Assembly (NCBI RefSeq): GCF_027474825.1 | Contig: NZ_CP107030.1 | Coordinates: forward strand, 2,300,529-2,364,528 | From: Maribacter halichondriae | Lineage (GTDB): Bacteria > Bacteroidota > Bacteroidia > Flavobacteriales > Flavobacteriaceae | Length of the DNA stretch: 64,000 bases | Reading direction: 5' to 3' | Part shown: piece by piece, positions 18,661 through 26,724 of the stretch | Layout: every line of letters begins with the position of its first letter | Position numbering within the stretch: the first letter of the stretch is position 1 | Notes under the pieces: model-generated | Told to the model about the DNA's origin: nothing | The model's input: the letters and a program-made list of their open reading frames with translations, nothing else | Database searches by the model: none | Program-made: the position numbers and the translations under genes

Positions 18661-18793
18661 TTTTACTCGATAATCGAGATTTAAATGCTCCGAGGCTTGC
18701 CCGCCTTCATGTTGCCATTTCGGCGGACGAAGGCCTCGAAATCAAAATGTCTTTTCCTTTAAATGCCTCGTGGGCTTTCCCCGAGGTATTTAC
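18661..18793. repeat. Dispersed repeat, copy 1 (actcgataatcgagatttaaatgctcc type)
   Basis: The gap between the BtrH-like and ABC ATPase genes is filled by a repeat whose first 33 bases match, base for base, the start of a second copy at 48415-48534. Both copies end in a 'gcctcg...cgaggta' hairpin-like segment. The two middles differ. It lies inside the pigment operon, so the repeat is transcribed and could act as an RNA structure; no coding capacity is seen. Confidence 0.8.
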
Positions 18794-18800
18794 ATATGCA

Positions 18801-19808
18801 TTAAACTGCTTTTTTCAACTTCTTAAAAAAAGCTTCCTCACGTCTGGCAATTTCATAGAGTTGGTCCGCGATTTTGTTATAGCCATCGCTTTCGCCGCTC
18901 CGGTTTTTGTAAATCCGGGAAGCATCCAAGGCAAAATCACGCCAAGCATCCCCGATTTCGGTCATTTCTTTGGAGAATTCCTTAAGATTTTCATTGTTCA
19001 ATACGCCCGAAGCTTCCTGAAGAAATGCGGCATAGATATATCGGAAGCCACCTCCCCCCGTACCGATTTCCTCTTGCATACGTACGATCTGGCCCAAATA
19101 GTGATTGGCTTTTTTAGCGCCCAATTGTGCAGGCCATTTACGGATATTCTTTGCCACCCAGCGCATGGCCTTTACCCCGACAATGGGTACAGGGGCCGTC
19201 ATATCCCTACAGGTGTGTTTTATGCCCTTGACAATCGCTTTTTCAAGTTCCAATTCTTCGGGAAACGAGGTAGGGTAATACATATGTCCTTTGGGTGCAA
19301 AGGCTCCTTTGGCAAAACGGACTTTCTCTAATTGTCGGTCCGTCAGCGTAGTAACGCTTTCCATTACGGGATCACTGATGAGATATTCATTTTCGGTCTT
19401 ACCGTACACTACCATATTGTGCGCATTGAAATGGAACCGGTATTCATCGGGAAAATAAATTAGATTATAAACCCCGACCTGCAGCCCAACGGGGTTATCG
19501 TTTCTGAGATTCTCGTCCAGTCGAGCCTTTGCCGTTTTCGGATTGCTGAACTTTTCCCGTTTGATTTTGACCCCGACCCTTTTGGCGAAGCGGCTAAAGA
19601 CAAGACCGGGAATCACACGATAGGTAAATACAGGTGCGTAATTTACTTTGATAAAGGGAAGGTAGCTGAACAAGAGCCCTGATCCTATACCGAAAACCAT
19701 GGGTTCACTTACCTCGAATCCGTTATGGCGCATTAGATTGGAAACTACGCCGTTTTCACAATGGGCAGTTTGTTTGTGGGCAAAATCAATCTGTAAGCTA
19801 TCCTTCAT
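18801..19808 (-). CDS. BtrH-type acyltransferase-like protein (BtrH_N / DUF4872)
   Basis: 335 residues with the BtrH N-terminal block AHCENG (Cys17) and a GVYNLIYFPDEYRFHFNAHN segment carrying the conserved His, followed by a DUF4872-like C-terminal half. BtrH moves an acyl group from an acyl carrier protein to butirosin's aminoglycoside. A Cys/His protein of this family in flexirubin loci is a good candidate for transferring the aryl polyene acyl chain to the resorcinol, but that is inference. It overlaps the upstream gene by 11 bases. Confidence 0.8.
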   Translation of the reverse strand: MKDSLQIDFAHKQTAHCENGVVSNLMRHNGFEVSEPMVFGIGSGLLFSYLPFIKVNYAPVFTYRVIPGLVFSRFAKRVGVKIKREKFSNPKTAKARLDENLRNDNPVGLQVGVYNLIYFPDEYRFHFNAHNMVVYGKTENEYLISDPVMESVTTLTDRQLEKVRFAKGAFAPKGHMYYPTSFPEELELEKAIVKGIKHTCRDMTAPVPIVGVKAMRWVAKNIRKWPAQLGAKKANHYLGQIVRMQEEIGTGGGGFRYIYAAFLQEASGVLNNENLKEFSKEMTEIGDAWRDFALDASRIYKNRSGESDGYNKIADQLYEIARREEAFFKKLKKAV

Positions 19809-20202
19809 TGATGTTCTTTAGTTGGTCAATCGATATCTCGAAAACATCGGCGTATTTCTGTAGTGTTTTCCCGTTTATTTTTTTAAAGACCGAAGGCTTA
19901 AAATGTCGTTTAACACGACATTGCCAAAGTCCGACGTAACTCGCTAATATGGGTAGGTCCATTTTGGCCTTTTCCATATAATATTCTATGGGACTTGTTT
20001 CGTTTTTTAAGACACGTTGCCTTGCATCCTCGACCCGTTCCTCGATAACCTTGATGGCATTGTCCAAGGCGATGGTCTTGGGTTCCCAACCTGTGCTTAG
20101 TTCGGTCACGTATTCGCCGTTTTCGTCTACGGCATACACCATATCCTTGATTTTGGCCTTTTCAAGTTTGCTCTTGTCTTGCGGGACTTCCTTCTTTTTC
20201 AT
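19798..20202 (-). CDS. Conserved flexirubin-cluster protein of unknown function
   Basis: About 134 residues, basic and mostly helical, with no signal peptide and no catalytic motif I recognise. The C-terminal part (KTLQKYADVFEISIDQL) looks like a short helix-turn-helix-like pair. The ATG at 20202 overlaps the stop of the hotdog gene (ATGA), and the end overlaps the BtrH-like gene. Tight overlap on both sides argues for a structural or partner role with the BtrH-like protein. Confidence 0.7.
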   Translation of the reverse strand: MKKKEVPQDKSKLEKAKIKDMVYAVDENGEYVTELSTGWEPKTIALDNAIKVIEERVEDARQRVLKNETSPIEYYMEKAKMDLPILASYVGLWQCRVKRHFKPSVFKKINGKTLQKYADVFEISIDQLKNINEG

Positions 20203-20660
20203 TCTACCTCGTGAATCAAAAAATTGAAAGTACAATCTACGATTAAATCATCATTTCTAAAAGTAGCAGCTTCCACGGTACACATGCTCATCGTACCCGT
20301 ATCATAACGGGATATCAATTGGGCCTTGGTTACCAAAAGTTCGTTGACACCAGGAAGTTTACGGATTTCAGCTTTTTTAATAGCACTGATATATCCTACA
20401 ATTTTATTGCTCGCCCCTTCAAGGTCTTCATCATCAAAATAACTTTGGCCTACGATGGCGGTACTTGCTTGGGCGGCATTTTCAATAAGTCCGGTTTCGG
20501 AGAGTTTTCCGCTTGAGTTCAAAAAGATACAATCCTCGGTTATTTCAAAATGGGTAACAACGGAATCCTCATCTAAATAGGGAGTCACTGTGGCCATCAA
20601 CATCGGCTCGCGATGCGGCAGGAAGTTTTTGATGTTGATATTGTAGCGGGCTTTTTTCAT
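20199..20660 (-). CDS. Hotdog-fold dehydratase-like protein (ApeP/FabZ-like)
   Basis: 153 residues with the FabZ-like start 'NFLPHREPMLM' and the central helix 'LIENAAQASTAI'. The standard catalytic HFPG block is replaced by ITEDCIFLNSSGKL, so activity may be reduced or different. It shares its layout with the next hotdog gene (20775-21212), suggesting a duplicated pair that may form a heterodimer. Both are close to DarB, and a role in 3-hydroxyacyl dehydration or chain handling is likely. Confidence 0.8.
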   Translation of the reverse strand: MKKARYNINIKNFLPHREPMLMATVTPYLDEDSVVTHFEITEDCIFLNSSGKLSETGLIENAAQASTAIVGQSYFDDEDLEGASNKIVGYISAIKKAEIRKLPGVNELLVTKAQLISRYDTGTMSMCTVEAATFRNDDLIVDCTFNFLIHEVE

Positions 20661-20668
20661 TTATGTGG

Positions 20669-20760
20669 TTCAAAAATCAATTTTACAGTGCTTTTGATTG
20701 TCCTCTTTCCCGTTTCTCCCGTAGGAGAAATGAATATGGTCTGTAAAATTGATTTTTGAA
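20669..20760. repeat. Perfect 20-bp inverted repeat with a nested hairpin inside the operon
   Basis: Bases 20669-20688 and 20741-20760 are exact reverse complements (20 of 20). The 52-base centre holds a second stem, TTTCTCC (20713-20719) with GGAGAAA (20724-20730) around a four-base loop. The structure occupies almost the whole gap between the two hotdog genes. A terminator is unlikely because essential pathway genes follow; RNA processing, partial attenuation or a miniature mobile element are the options. Confidence 0.85.
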
Positions 20761-20774
20761 TATATCATAAAACA

Positions 20775-21212
20775 TTATTGTGCCAAGGCAGTTTTCATTT
20801 CACTCGATGCGAGCGTGACTCCCTCACATTCCACTTTGGCCTGTACCAAGGTTACCCCCATGATATCATACAGTATTTCAACTGTGGTAACCAAGGTTTT
20901 GGATACTTCGGGCAATTGAAAGATTTCGGCTTTTTTAATAGCTCCGATATAACCCGTTGGTGCCGGTTTTTTTTTTAGATAGTATTTGTAGCCAGTATGC
21001 AACGCAACCGTTTGGGCCATGTTTTCAATGAGGCCCAGTGCCGAAAAATGATCTTTTGATACTAAAATATTGTCTTTTGGGATAGTGAAATTCGATACAA
21101 TGTATTGTTCGGTATAATCGTTCAGGGTATCGACCATAACAAACGGATTTTTTTGGGGAATCAAGGTCTGGAGAAAATCTCCGTCGGCGATTATGTTTCC
21201 CGAATCGGTCAT
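20775..21212 (-). CDS. Second hotdog-fold dehydratase-like protein
   Basis: About 145 residues from the ATG at 21212, which shares its first base with the DarB stop. Segments LIPQKNPFVMVDTL, LGLIENMAQTVALHTGYKY and GYIGAIKKAEI match the sister protein at 20199-20660 (whose version is GYISAIKKAEI). No clear HFPG catalytic His block is present. Proteins of this family are described as FabZ-like or ABC-type hotdogs in flexirubin loci. Partner of the other hotdog protein by inference. Confidence 0.8.
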   Translation of the reverse strand: MTDSGNIIADGDFLQTLIPQKNPFVMVDTLNDYTEQYIVSNFTIPKDNILVSKDHFSALGLIENMAQTVALHTGYKYYLKKKPAPTGYIGAIKKAEIFQLPEVSKTLVTTVEILYDIMGVTLVQAKVECEGVTLASSEMKTALAQ

Positions 21213-22345
21213 CAACAAACAGTCAAATAAGCATACATATAGGAGAAACGGGCACTTTCAGGAACATGAAAGAGAATCTTATCGCCCTTTTTTAGCTTTC
21301 CGGAGGCCACCAATTCTTCCAGCATCACATAAATGGAGGCCGCTCCGATATTGCCTACATTTTCAAGATTCAAAAACCATTTTTCCCATGGCATTTCCAC
21401 ACCTTGTTTTTTCATTTCGTCGTACAATCCCTGTTTGAAATAGTACGATGAAATATGCGGTAGATAATAATCCACATCATCAGGGCCGATGTTATGTTTT
21501 TGATAGACCTGTTTTAAACTGTCCACTCCTTTTTGAAGGATATTGTCTCCTAGAAGTCGGGTGTCCTGTTTCATGGCAAAAAGGGCTTTTTTGCCCCATT
21601 GTTCTGCAGGAAATTCGCTCCAGGGTCTTAAATGTCCATCGGCTTCCTTGTCGGCACCGGCGTACATACAGGTTTCCATTTCATGTGCATATGAATAGCC
21701 ATCAATCCATTCTATTTTTAAAGGGGTTTCCCCTTTGGCTTCGTTTTCCAGTAAAAATGCACCGGCACCGTCGGAGAGCATCCAACGTAAAAATTCTTTG
21801 TTAAAGGCTAAAATTGGACTTTCCTCCAATTTCTTTAGGTGTTCCACTTCGTTTGAGAATACATCTGCCTTCATCCATGTAGAAGTGCGTTCAGAACCTG
21901 CACAGGCCGCATTTTTTGATTGGCCCGCCTTTACCGAAAGAAACCCATATTTTAATGCGTTCATGCCAGAACAACATGCCCCAGAGGCCGAATTGATTTC
22001 CATATTCCGGTTTTTTAGAAATCCGTGGACCATACTGGTATGGGAAGGTAAAATTTGATCGGGGCTAGAAGTGCCGCAAGATAACAGTTCGATATCTTGG
22101 GTGGTAAAATTGGCATCGCAAAGTGCTTCCACCGCTGCAGCGGTCAGTTGGGCATTATTGTGCGTGACCTTGCCGTTTTCGTCGATGGCGTAGTACCGGT
22201 TCTTTATTTTATTGTTACGCAAGACAATGCGCCGTGCTTTGGAAGCCTTCCCGTCAATAACACCGAGCTTTTCTTCCATCTGCTCGTTATCAACAGGTTT
22301 ATTAGGCAAAAATTTGGCAATTCGTGTTATATAAACATCCTTCAT
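21212..22345 (-). CDS. darB: DarB-like ketosynthase III (dialkylresorcinol pathway)
   Basis: 377 residues of the FabH-like family. The nucleophile block is SGACCSGMNAL (second Cys, near residue 125). The His lies in YYLPHISSYYF and the Asn in NVGNIGAAS. DarB condenses a beta-ketoacyl thioester with a second acyl unit to give a cyclohexanedione, which DarA aromatises to the dialkylresorcinol. The gene directly follows darA and its ATG (22345) overlaps the darA stop. The longer frame starts with TTG and is less likely. The pair defines the locus as dialkylresorcinol/flexirubin type. Confidence 0.9.
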   Translation of the reverse strand: MKDVYITRIAKFLPNKPVDNEQMEEKLGVIDGKASKARRIVLRNNKIKNRYYAIDENGKVTHNNAQLTAAAVEALCDANFTTQDIELLSCGTSSPDQILPSHTSMVHGFLKNRNMEINSASGACCSGMNALKYGFLSVKAGQSKNAACAGSERTSTWMKADVFSNEVEHLKKLEESPILAFNKEFLRWMLSDGAGAFLLENEAKGETPLKIEWIDGYSYAHEMETCMYAGADKEADGHLRPWSEFPAEQWGKKALFAMKQDTRLLGDNILQKGVDSLKQVYQKHNIGPDDVDYYLPHISSYYFKQGLYDEMKKQGVEMPWEKWFLNLENVGNIGAASIYVMLEELVASGKLKKGDKILFHVPESARFSYMYAYLTVC

Positions 22346-23271
22346 CAATTCTCCTTTAACGACACCGAAGAATAGTACTTTTTCTCCCTATTCCGCTTCG
22401 GGGTCATGGGCAAATAAGTCAGCAAAAATACGATAAAAACTATTGGTGCTATGACCCAGATGGCAAATTGCAAATAATATTTGAAGAAACCAATCCATTT
22501 TACACGCTCCGGGTTTTGCGGACCGCCCTTTTTGATAATATGGTTGGCCCATTTCGAGAAGATGACGTTGCCCCTTTCATCGGTACGCACCAAAAATGGA
22601 TTTACGCGCACGGCATCCAATTTTAGAAGGTTTTCCTGAAGGCTCGAAAAGTCGTCGGAAATGAGGGATTCTCTAATAGGAATGCCAAATTTGGAAGCCT
22701 CTTTGATGTCTTTATCGGAAACCCCGGGCTTGGGGAGAATGCCCAAATACCGTTCTTTTTTACCGGTCATCATCCAATAGTGAATGGTTAAGACGCTAAT
22801 ATGGTTGATGTTACGATCGACCAAGGAAATATGGCCGACAAGTCTCGCATCGATTGCCGCCAATATCCTCTTCATTTTTTCCTGTGCCTGGATCCACATA
22901 TTACGGCACGCCACCACAGTTACTACGGGAGTATCTTTTAGGATTTTTTTTGCAAAGTCGGATTTTAGAAAGGAATTGATAGGAATAGATGGCGTCAAGA
23001 ACCAGACCTGGTACCCTAAGATCACCAAATCATATTTTTTGTTCAGGAGGTCTTCCTCGGGAGGATGAAACCCCTGCGGAATCTGAAGGAAGCTTTCGGG
23101 AAACGAATCGTAAAAATTTTCGGGCTTCCAAGGAAATTCATAATCAGGGTCGGGAACGATTTCAAATCGTGAAATATTAATATTGTTACTAATTAAAGTA
23201 CTGGCGATGTTATCGAGAATGGTTGTTAGCTGCCCGGTTTGGGAATAGTGTATGATCAGTATTTCCTTCAT
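22345..23271 (-). CDS. darA: DarA-like dialkylresorcinol condensing enzyme / aromatase
   Basis: 308 residues with a flavodoxin-like N-terminus (ILIIHYSQTGQLTTIL, residues 4-19, an FMN phosphate-binding type loop) and a YDLVILGYQVWF strand near residue 87. A C-terminal hydrophobic segment (YLQFAIWVIAPIVFIVFLL) suggests membrane attachment. The family is annotated as the dialkylresorcinol condensing enzyme DarA, which oxidises (aromatises) the DarB product. It is adjacent to and overlapping darB. Confidence 0.9.
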   Translation of the reverse strand: MKEILIIHYSQTGQLTTILDNIASTLISNNINISRFEIVPDPDYEFPWKPENFYDSFPESFLQIPQGFHPPEEDLLNKKYDLVILGYQVWFLTPSIPINSFLKSDFAKKILKDTPVVTVVACRNMWIQAQEKMKRILAAIDARLVGHISLVDRNINHISVLTIHYWMMTGKKERYLGILPKPGVSDKDIKEASKFGIPIRESLISDDFSSLQENLLKLDAVRVNPFLVRTDERGNVIFSKWANHIIKKGGPQNPERVKWIGFFKYYLQFAIWVIAPIVFIVFLLTYLPMTPKRNREKKYYSSVSLKEN

Positions 23272-23289
23272 TTTCGTTTATTCACTTTT

Positions 23290-23385
23290 TCTCTGTGTGA
23301 CTCTGTGGCCATCCGTGCAACTCTTTGGTATAGCTATTTCACGGAGTTTCACAGAAAAAAAGAGTTTCGCAGAGACAATATGGAC
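23290..23385. repeat. Imperfect palindromic dispersed repeat (ctctgtgtgactctgtgg type)
   Basis: The gap 23272-23397 contains no gene. It carries two roughly complementary halves: 'tctctgtgtgactctgtgg' near the left and 'cacggagtttcacagaaa...gcagaga' near the right. This wording is typical of small dispersed repeats in flavobacterial genomes. It separates the acyltransferase gene from darA within the operon. Confidence 0.55.
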
Positions 23386-23397
23386 CACGAATTAGTA

Positions 23398-24315
23398 TTA
23401 ATTTCCCTTCGTATTTCGTACCTCGTATTTCGTACTTCCCCTGTCTTTCCAAAAATCAAAATAATTGAACCATTGCAAGGGATATTTTTTTAGGATCCAT
23501 TCCATGCTTTCGGTGTATTCTTTCAAAAGTCCCTGTGCGTCCCGGGCCTTGAATTCTGCTGTGCGGGCATAAAGGTCATAATGTCGTTTGGCACCCTTCA
23601 TGAAATATACGAACAATACGGGCATGTTCAGTCGAGACGCTAACAGATAGGGCCCTATGGGAAAATCTGCTTCCTTGCCCAAAAATGTCTCGGTCAACGT
23701 TTTGGCGCCGGGCAGGTAGCGGTCTCCGGTAAAAACCACCAATCCGCCGTCATCGATGGCTTTGTGTATCTCGAAGATATGTGACATATCTTCTTTGACC
23801 ACAATGAATTTCAGGTGTGATTTAACGGAAATTCGATCCATATACTCTTGAATGTTCTGGTGCTCGGCGTGGGTGGTAACCATACTAATTTTTGAGATGG
23901 AATACCGGTCTTCCAAAAAATAGTGTGAAATCTCGAAATTGCCCACATGGCCACTGATTAAAATACCACCTTGGTTCTTTTTGAGGAGGTTGTCGATATG
24001 CTCGATACCGTCATGGGTATAGGTGAACTTTTCACGGAGTCCGGTCGAAATAGCCACTTTGTCGGTCAATGTTTTTCCGAAGGTATAATAGCTTTTATAG
24101 ACGTTCAAAAGGCTTTTTCCTTTGGAAAATCCTTGTCTTTTTCGAAAATAGGTGTAAATATCGCGATTGCTTTTTGGGGAAAATAACACGTAGTAGCAAA
24201 TCACGAAAAGGAGGAGAAAGTAGGCCGCCCCGATGCCGAAATTCTTAAGAAAGAAAATGTAGATTTTATATCCTAAAAGGGTTCCCCTGGATTTTCCTTC
24301 CCATTCCGTGGCCAT
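23398..24315 (-). CDS. LpxL/HtrB-family lysophospholipid acyltransferase-like protein
   Basis: 305 residues with one N-terminal membrane helix (about 28-50) and the HX4E catalytic motif HVGNFE near residue 122, as in lipid A late acyltransferases. In flexirubin and aryl polyene loci this enzyme type is proposed to attach the acyl chain to the lipid moiety. The last dozen residues (RGSTKYEVRNTKGN) are encoded by a 'tacgaaatacgaggtacgaaatacgaag' direct repeat, so the gene's natural end seems to have been overwritten by repeat DNA. Confidence 0.85.
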   Translation of the reverse strand: MATEWEGKSRGTLLGYKIYIFFLKNFGIGAAYFLLLFVICYYVLFSPKSNRDIYTYFRKRQGFSKGKSLLNVYKSYYTFGKTLTDKVAISTGLREKFTYTHDGIEHIDNLLKKNQGGILISGHVGNFEISHYFLEDRYSISKISMVTTHAEHQNIQEYMDRISVKSHLKFIVVKEDMSHIFEIHKAIDDGGLVVFTGDRYLPGAKTLTETFLGKEADFPIGPYLLASRLNMPVLFVYFMKGAKRHYDLYARTAEFKARDAQGLLKEYTESMEWILKKYPLQWFNYFDFWKDRGSTKYEVRNTKGN

Positions 24316-24335
24316 TTTTTTGATTTTGTAAGCGA

Positions 24336-24578
24336 TTAGCCCAGCTTTCTTTCGATGAGGTCGTAAAAGTTCTGAAGGGTATGTACGTTTACGAAATCTT
24401 CGCCTACCAATTTTATACCGAAGTTGCTCTCGACCGCAACTACTAGGTCGACAAAATCCAAGCTGTCCAAATCCAAGGCATCCTTTAAATGGGCTTCTGG
24501 CAATAGTGCTTCTTCCTCTACCTCAAACTCGTCGATGAGAAAGGCATCGATTTTCTCAATAATAACCTCCTTTGTCAT
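24336..24578 (-). CDS. Acyl carrier protein (second of two)
   Basis: About 80 residues from the ATG at 24578. The phosphopantetheine attachment site is LDLDSLDFVDLV (Ser39). The start lies 23 bases inside the upstream ketosynthase gene (stop at 24556), so translation is probably coupled. It is acidic, as carrier proteins are. It sits between a ketosynthase and the LpxL-like acyltransferase, suggesting it supplies acyl groups to that acyltransferase. Confidence 0.9.
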   Translation of the reverse strand: MTKEVIIEKIDAFLIDEFEVEEEALLPEAHLKDALDLDSLDFVDLVVAVESNFGIKLVGEDFVNVHTLQNFYDLIERKLG

Positions 24579-25806
24579 TATCATTTTCGCTAGCATTTTT
24601 TATGATCAAAGCGGAATTGGTTCCCCCAAACCCAAATGAATTGGACAAAAATACATCAATTTTTTTATTTAGGGTTTTTGCTACGAGGTTTAATTTTTGG
24701 GAATCTTCATCCGGATTTTCCAAGTTTATATTGGGCGCGATAAAGGAATGTTGCATCATCAATAGGGAATAAATGACCTCGCTAGCACCCGCCATCCAAC
24801 ACTCGTGGCCTGTCATCGATTTGGTCGAACTTACATAAGGATTAGTTTCCCCAAAAACCTCAAAAATGGCTTTGGCCTCGTTCGCATCGCCCACCGGGGT
24901 CGAAGTCGCATGGGCGTTCACGTATTCTATGGCCGAAGCGGGTAAATTGGCATCCTCCAAAGCACGTTTCATCGCCCGCGAAGGTCCCTCAACGTTAGGA
25001 GTAGAAATATGATCTCCGTTGGATGAAAACCCATAGCCCACGATTTCGCCCAAAATCGGTGCACCACGTTTTACGGCCGATTCATAACTTTCGATGATAA
25101 GACTAGCACCGCCACCGCTGGGTACGAGTCCGTTTCTATCCCTATCAAAAGGCCGAGAAGCTTTTTCTGGATGTTCGGGGTTCATGGCAAAAACACCAAG
25201 GCCGTCGAAACTGCCCATGGCCAGGTGGTTGATTTCTTGCGCGCCGCCGGCGATTATGCAATCTTGCAATCCGCTTTTGATCAAATGGTAGGCGAGGCCT
25301 ATGGAATGCGAACCGCTCGCACAGGCTGCGCTTACGGTCAAATTGATACCCCGGAGTTTGAAGATGGTGGAAAGGTTCATCGTAACGGTGGAGTTCATCG
25401 CTTTAAAGATCGCTCCGGAACCTACCAAGGTCGTATCGCCTTTTTCGCGCATAATATCTACTGATTCCACGGTCGATTTCGCCGTGCTGTCATTTCCAAA
25501 AAGGATACCTACTTCATGGGCATCCAAAAAATCTTGATCTATTTTGGCATTTTCAAGGGCTTCGATAGTTGCCATATAGGCGTATTGCGCTTCTTCGCCC
25601 ATACTGATCCGTTGCCGTCTTGACAATAGGGATTTAAGATCCGGTTCATCGACCCAGCCCGTTATAGGGGAGCGAAAACCGAATTCATCGCGTTTCGGGT
25701 CAAATACGATGCCCGATTTTCCTTCGTACAACGAATTTTTGACTTCCTCCAGATTCTTGCCGATGCACGAATAGATGCCCATGCCCGTTAGTACAACTCT
25801 CCTCAT
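24556..25806 (-). CDS. Beta-ketoacyl-ACP synthase II-type (FabF-like) ketosynthase
   Basis: 416 residues with an intact active site: SAACASGSHSIG (Cys162), VNAHATSTPVGDANE (His299, with Ala in place of the usual Gly) and MTGHECWMAGASE (His334). The GHECW wording differs from the usual GHTLGA and matches one of the aryl polyene ketosynthase subtypes. It is the first ketosynthase of the operon, downstream of FabG, and overlaps the carrier protein gene that it probably uses. Confidence 0.9.
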   Translation of the reverse strand: MRRVVLTGMGIYSCIGKNLEEVKNSLYEGKSGIVFDPKRDEFGFRSPITGWVDEPDLKSLLSRRQRISMGEEAQYAYMATIEALENAKIDQDFLDAHEVGILFGNDSTAKSTVESVDIMREKGDTTLVGSGAIFKAMNSTVTMNLSTIFKLRGINLTVSAACASGSHSIGLAYHLIKSGLQDCIIAGGAQEINHLAMGSFDGLGVFAMNPEHPEKASRPFDRDRNGLVPSGGGASLIIESYESAVKRGAPILGEIVGYGFSSNGDHISTPNVEGPSRAMKRALEDANLPASAIEYVNAHATSTPVGDANEAKAIFEVFGETNPYVSSTKSMTGHECWMAGASEVIYSLLMMQHSFIAPNINLENPDEDSQKLNLVAKTLNKKIDVFLSNSFGFGGTNSALIIKNASENDNDKGGYY

Positions 25807-25947
25807 TCTCGCTTTGTAGGTTTTGGTGTGCTATCTAATATAATAAAGTTCTGGAAGCTAACGGTTCTTTGGATTGAAAATTGTGGATGATGGGAAGGCA
25901 GTTGACCATGATTGTATAAGAATCTAACACCTGAAACTACCAAGGGC

Positions 25948-26700
25948 CTAGGAATAAATACCCCCATTAATATTAATAACTTCCCCCGTAATGTAAGATG
26001 ATTTGTTCGAGGCCAAAAAAGATACGATATGCGCCACTTCCTCTGCGGTACCGAAACGGTTAGCGGGAATCATTTTTTTCAGTTCCTGTTCGTTCAATTC
26101 CTCGGTCATATCGGTTTTGATAAAACCCGGTGCCACGGCGTTTACGGTTACATTTCTTTTGGCGACTTCTTGCGCCAGCGCCTTGGTCGCTCCGATGACC
26201 GCCCCTTTTGCAGCGGAATAGTTGGTCTGTCCGGGCGTACCTTTCAATCCCGATACGGAGACCATATTGATGATGCGTCCGTATTTGTTGACTAACAGTT
26301 TTTGAATCAGGGCGTTGGTTACGTTGTAAAACCCATTGAGGCTGGTGTCGATGACCGAGGACCAGTCTTCGGGCGGCATCCACATAAAAAGTCCGTCTTT
26401 GGTTATGCCTGCGTTGTTTATGATGACTTCTATTACGGCGTTCTTATGGTCTTCGTGCCACTTTTCGAAAACGGACTTGACCACTTCGGCATCGGTCACA
26501 TTGAATTGGAGGAGTTCGCCTTTTCCGCCTTCGGCTTCCACCAATTTTAAGGTTTCTTCCGCGGCCTTTCGGTTGCCGTTATAATTGATCAGGATCTGGT
26601 AATCGAGGTCTTGGGCCAATTGTACACAAACTGCCCTGCCGATGCCGCGGGAACCACCTGTTACCAGAGCGTATTTTTGCTTCTCTATTTTCTCTTCCAT
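25948..26700 (-). CDS. fabG: 3-oxoacyl-ACP reductase (FabG-like)
   Basis: 250 residues of the short-chain dehydrogenase family: NADPH-binding GGSRGIG (15-21), NNAG (95-98) and the catalytic Ser148, Tyr161, Lys165 in SVSGLKG / TNYSAAKG. It reduces the 3-oxoacyl-ACP made by the ketosynthases. The C-terminus (ITGEVININGG) is typical. 141 bases separate it from the next ketosynthase, with no clear signal in the gap. Confidence 0.92.
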   Translation of the reverse strand: MEEKIEKQKYALVTGGSRGIGRAVCVQLAQDLDYQILINYNGNRKAAEETLKLVEAEGGKGELLQFNVTDAEVVKSVFEKWHEDHKNAVIEVIINNAGITKDGLFMWMPPEDWSSVIDTSLNGFYNVTNALIQKLLVNKYGRIINMVSVSGLKGTPGQTNYSAAKGAVIGATKALAQEVAKRNVTVNAVAPGFIKTDMTEELNEQELKKMIPANRFGTAEEVAHIVSFLASNKSSYITGEVININGGIYS

Positions 26701-26724
26701 TTTTTCCTTCCCAGGATAATTAAC

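Noticed and set aside
18504..19331. 275-residue plus-strand open frame across the ABC ATPase and BtrH-like genes
   Set aside because: Covered by two well-supported minus-strand genes and a repeat; no domain and a composition unlike real proteins here.
20669..20760. Rho-independent terminator
   Set aside because: The outer stem is separated by 52 bases, no T tract follows on the minus strand, and essential pathway genes continue downstream.
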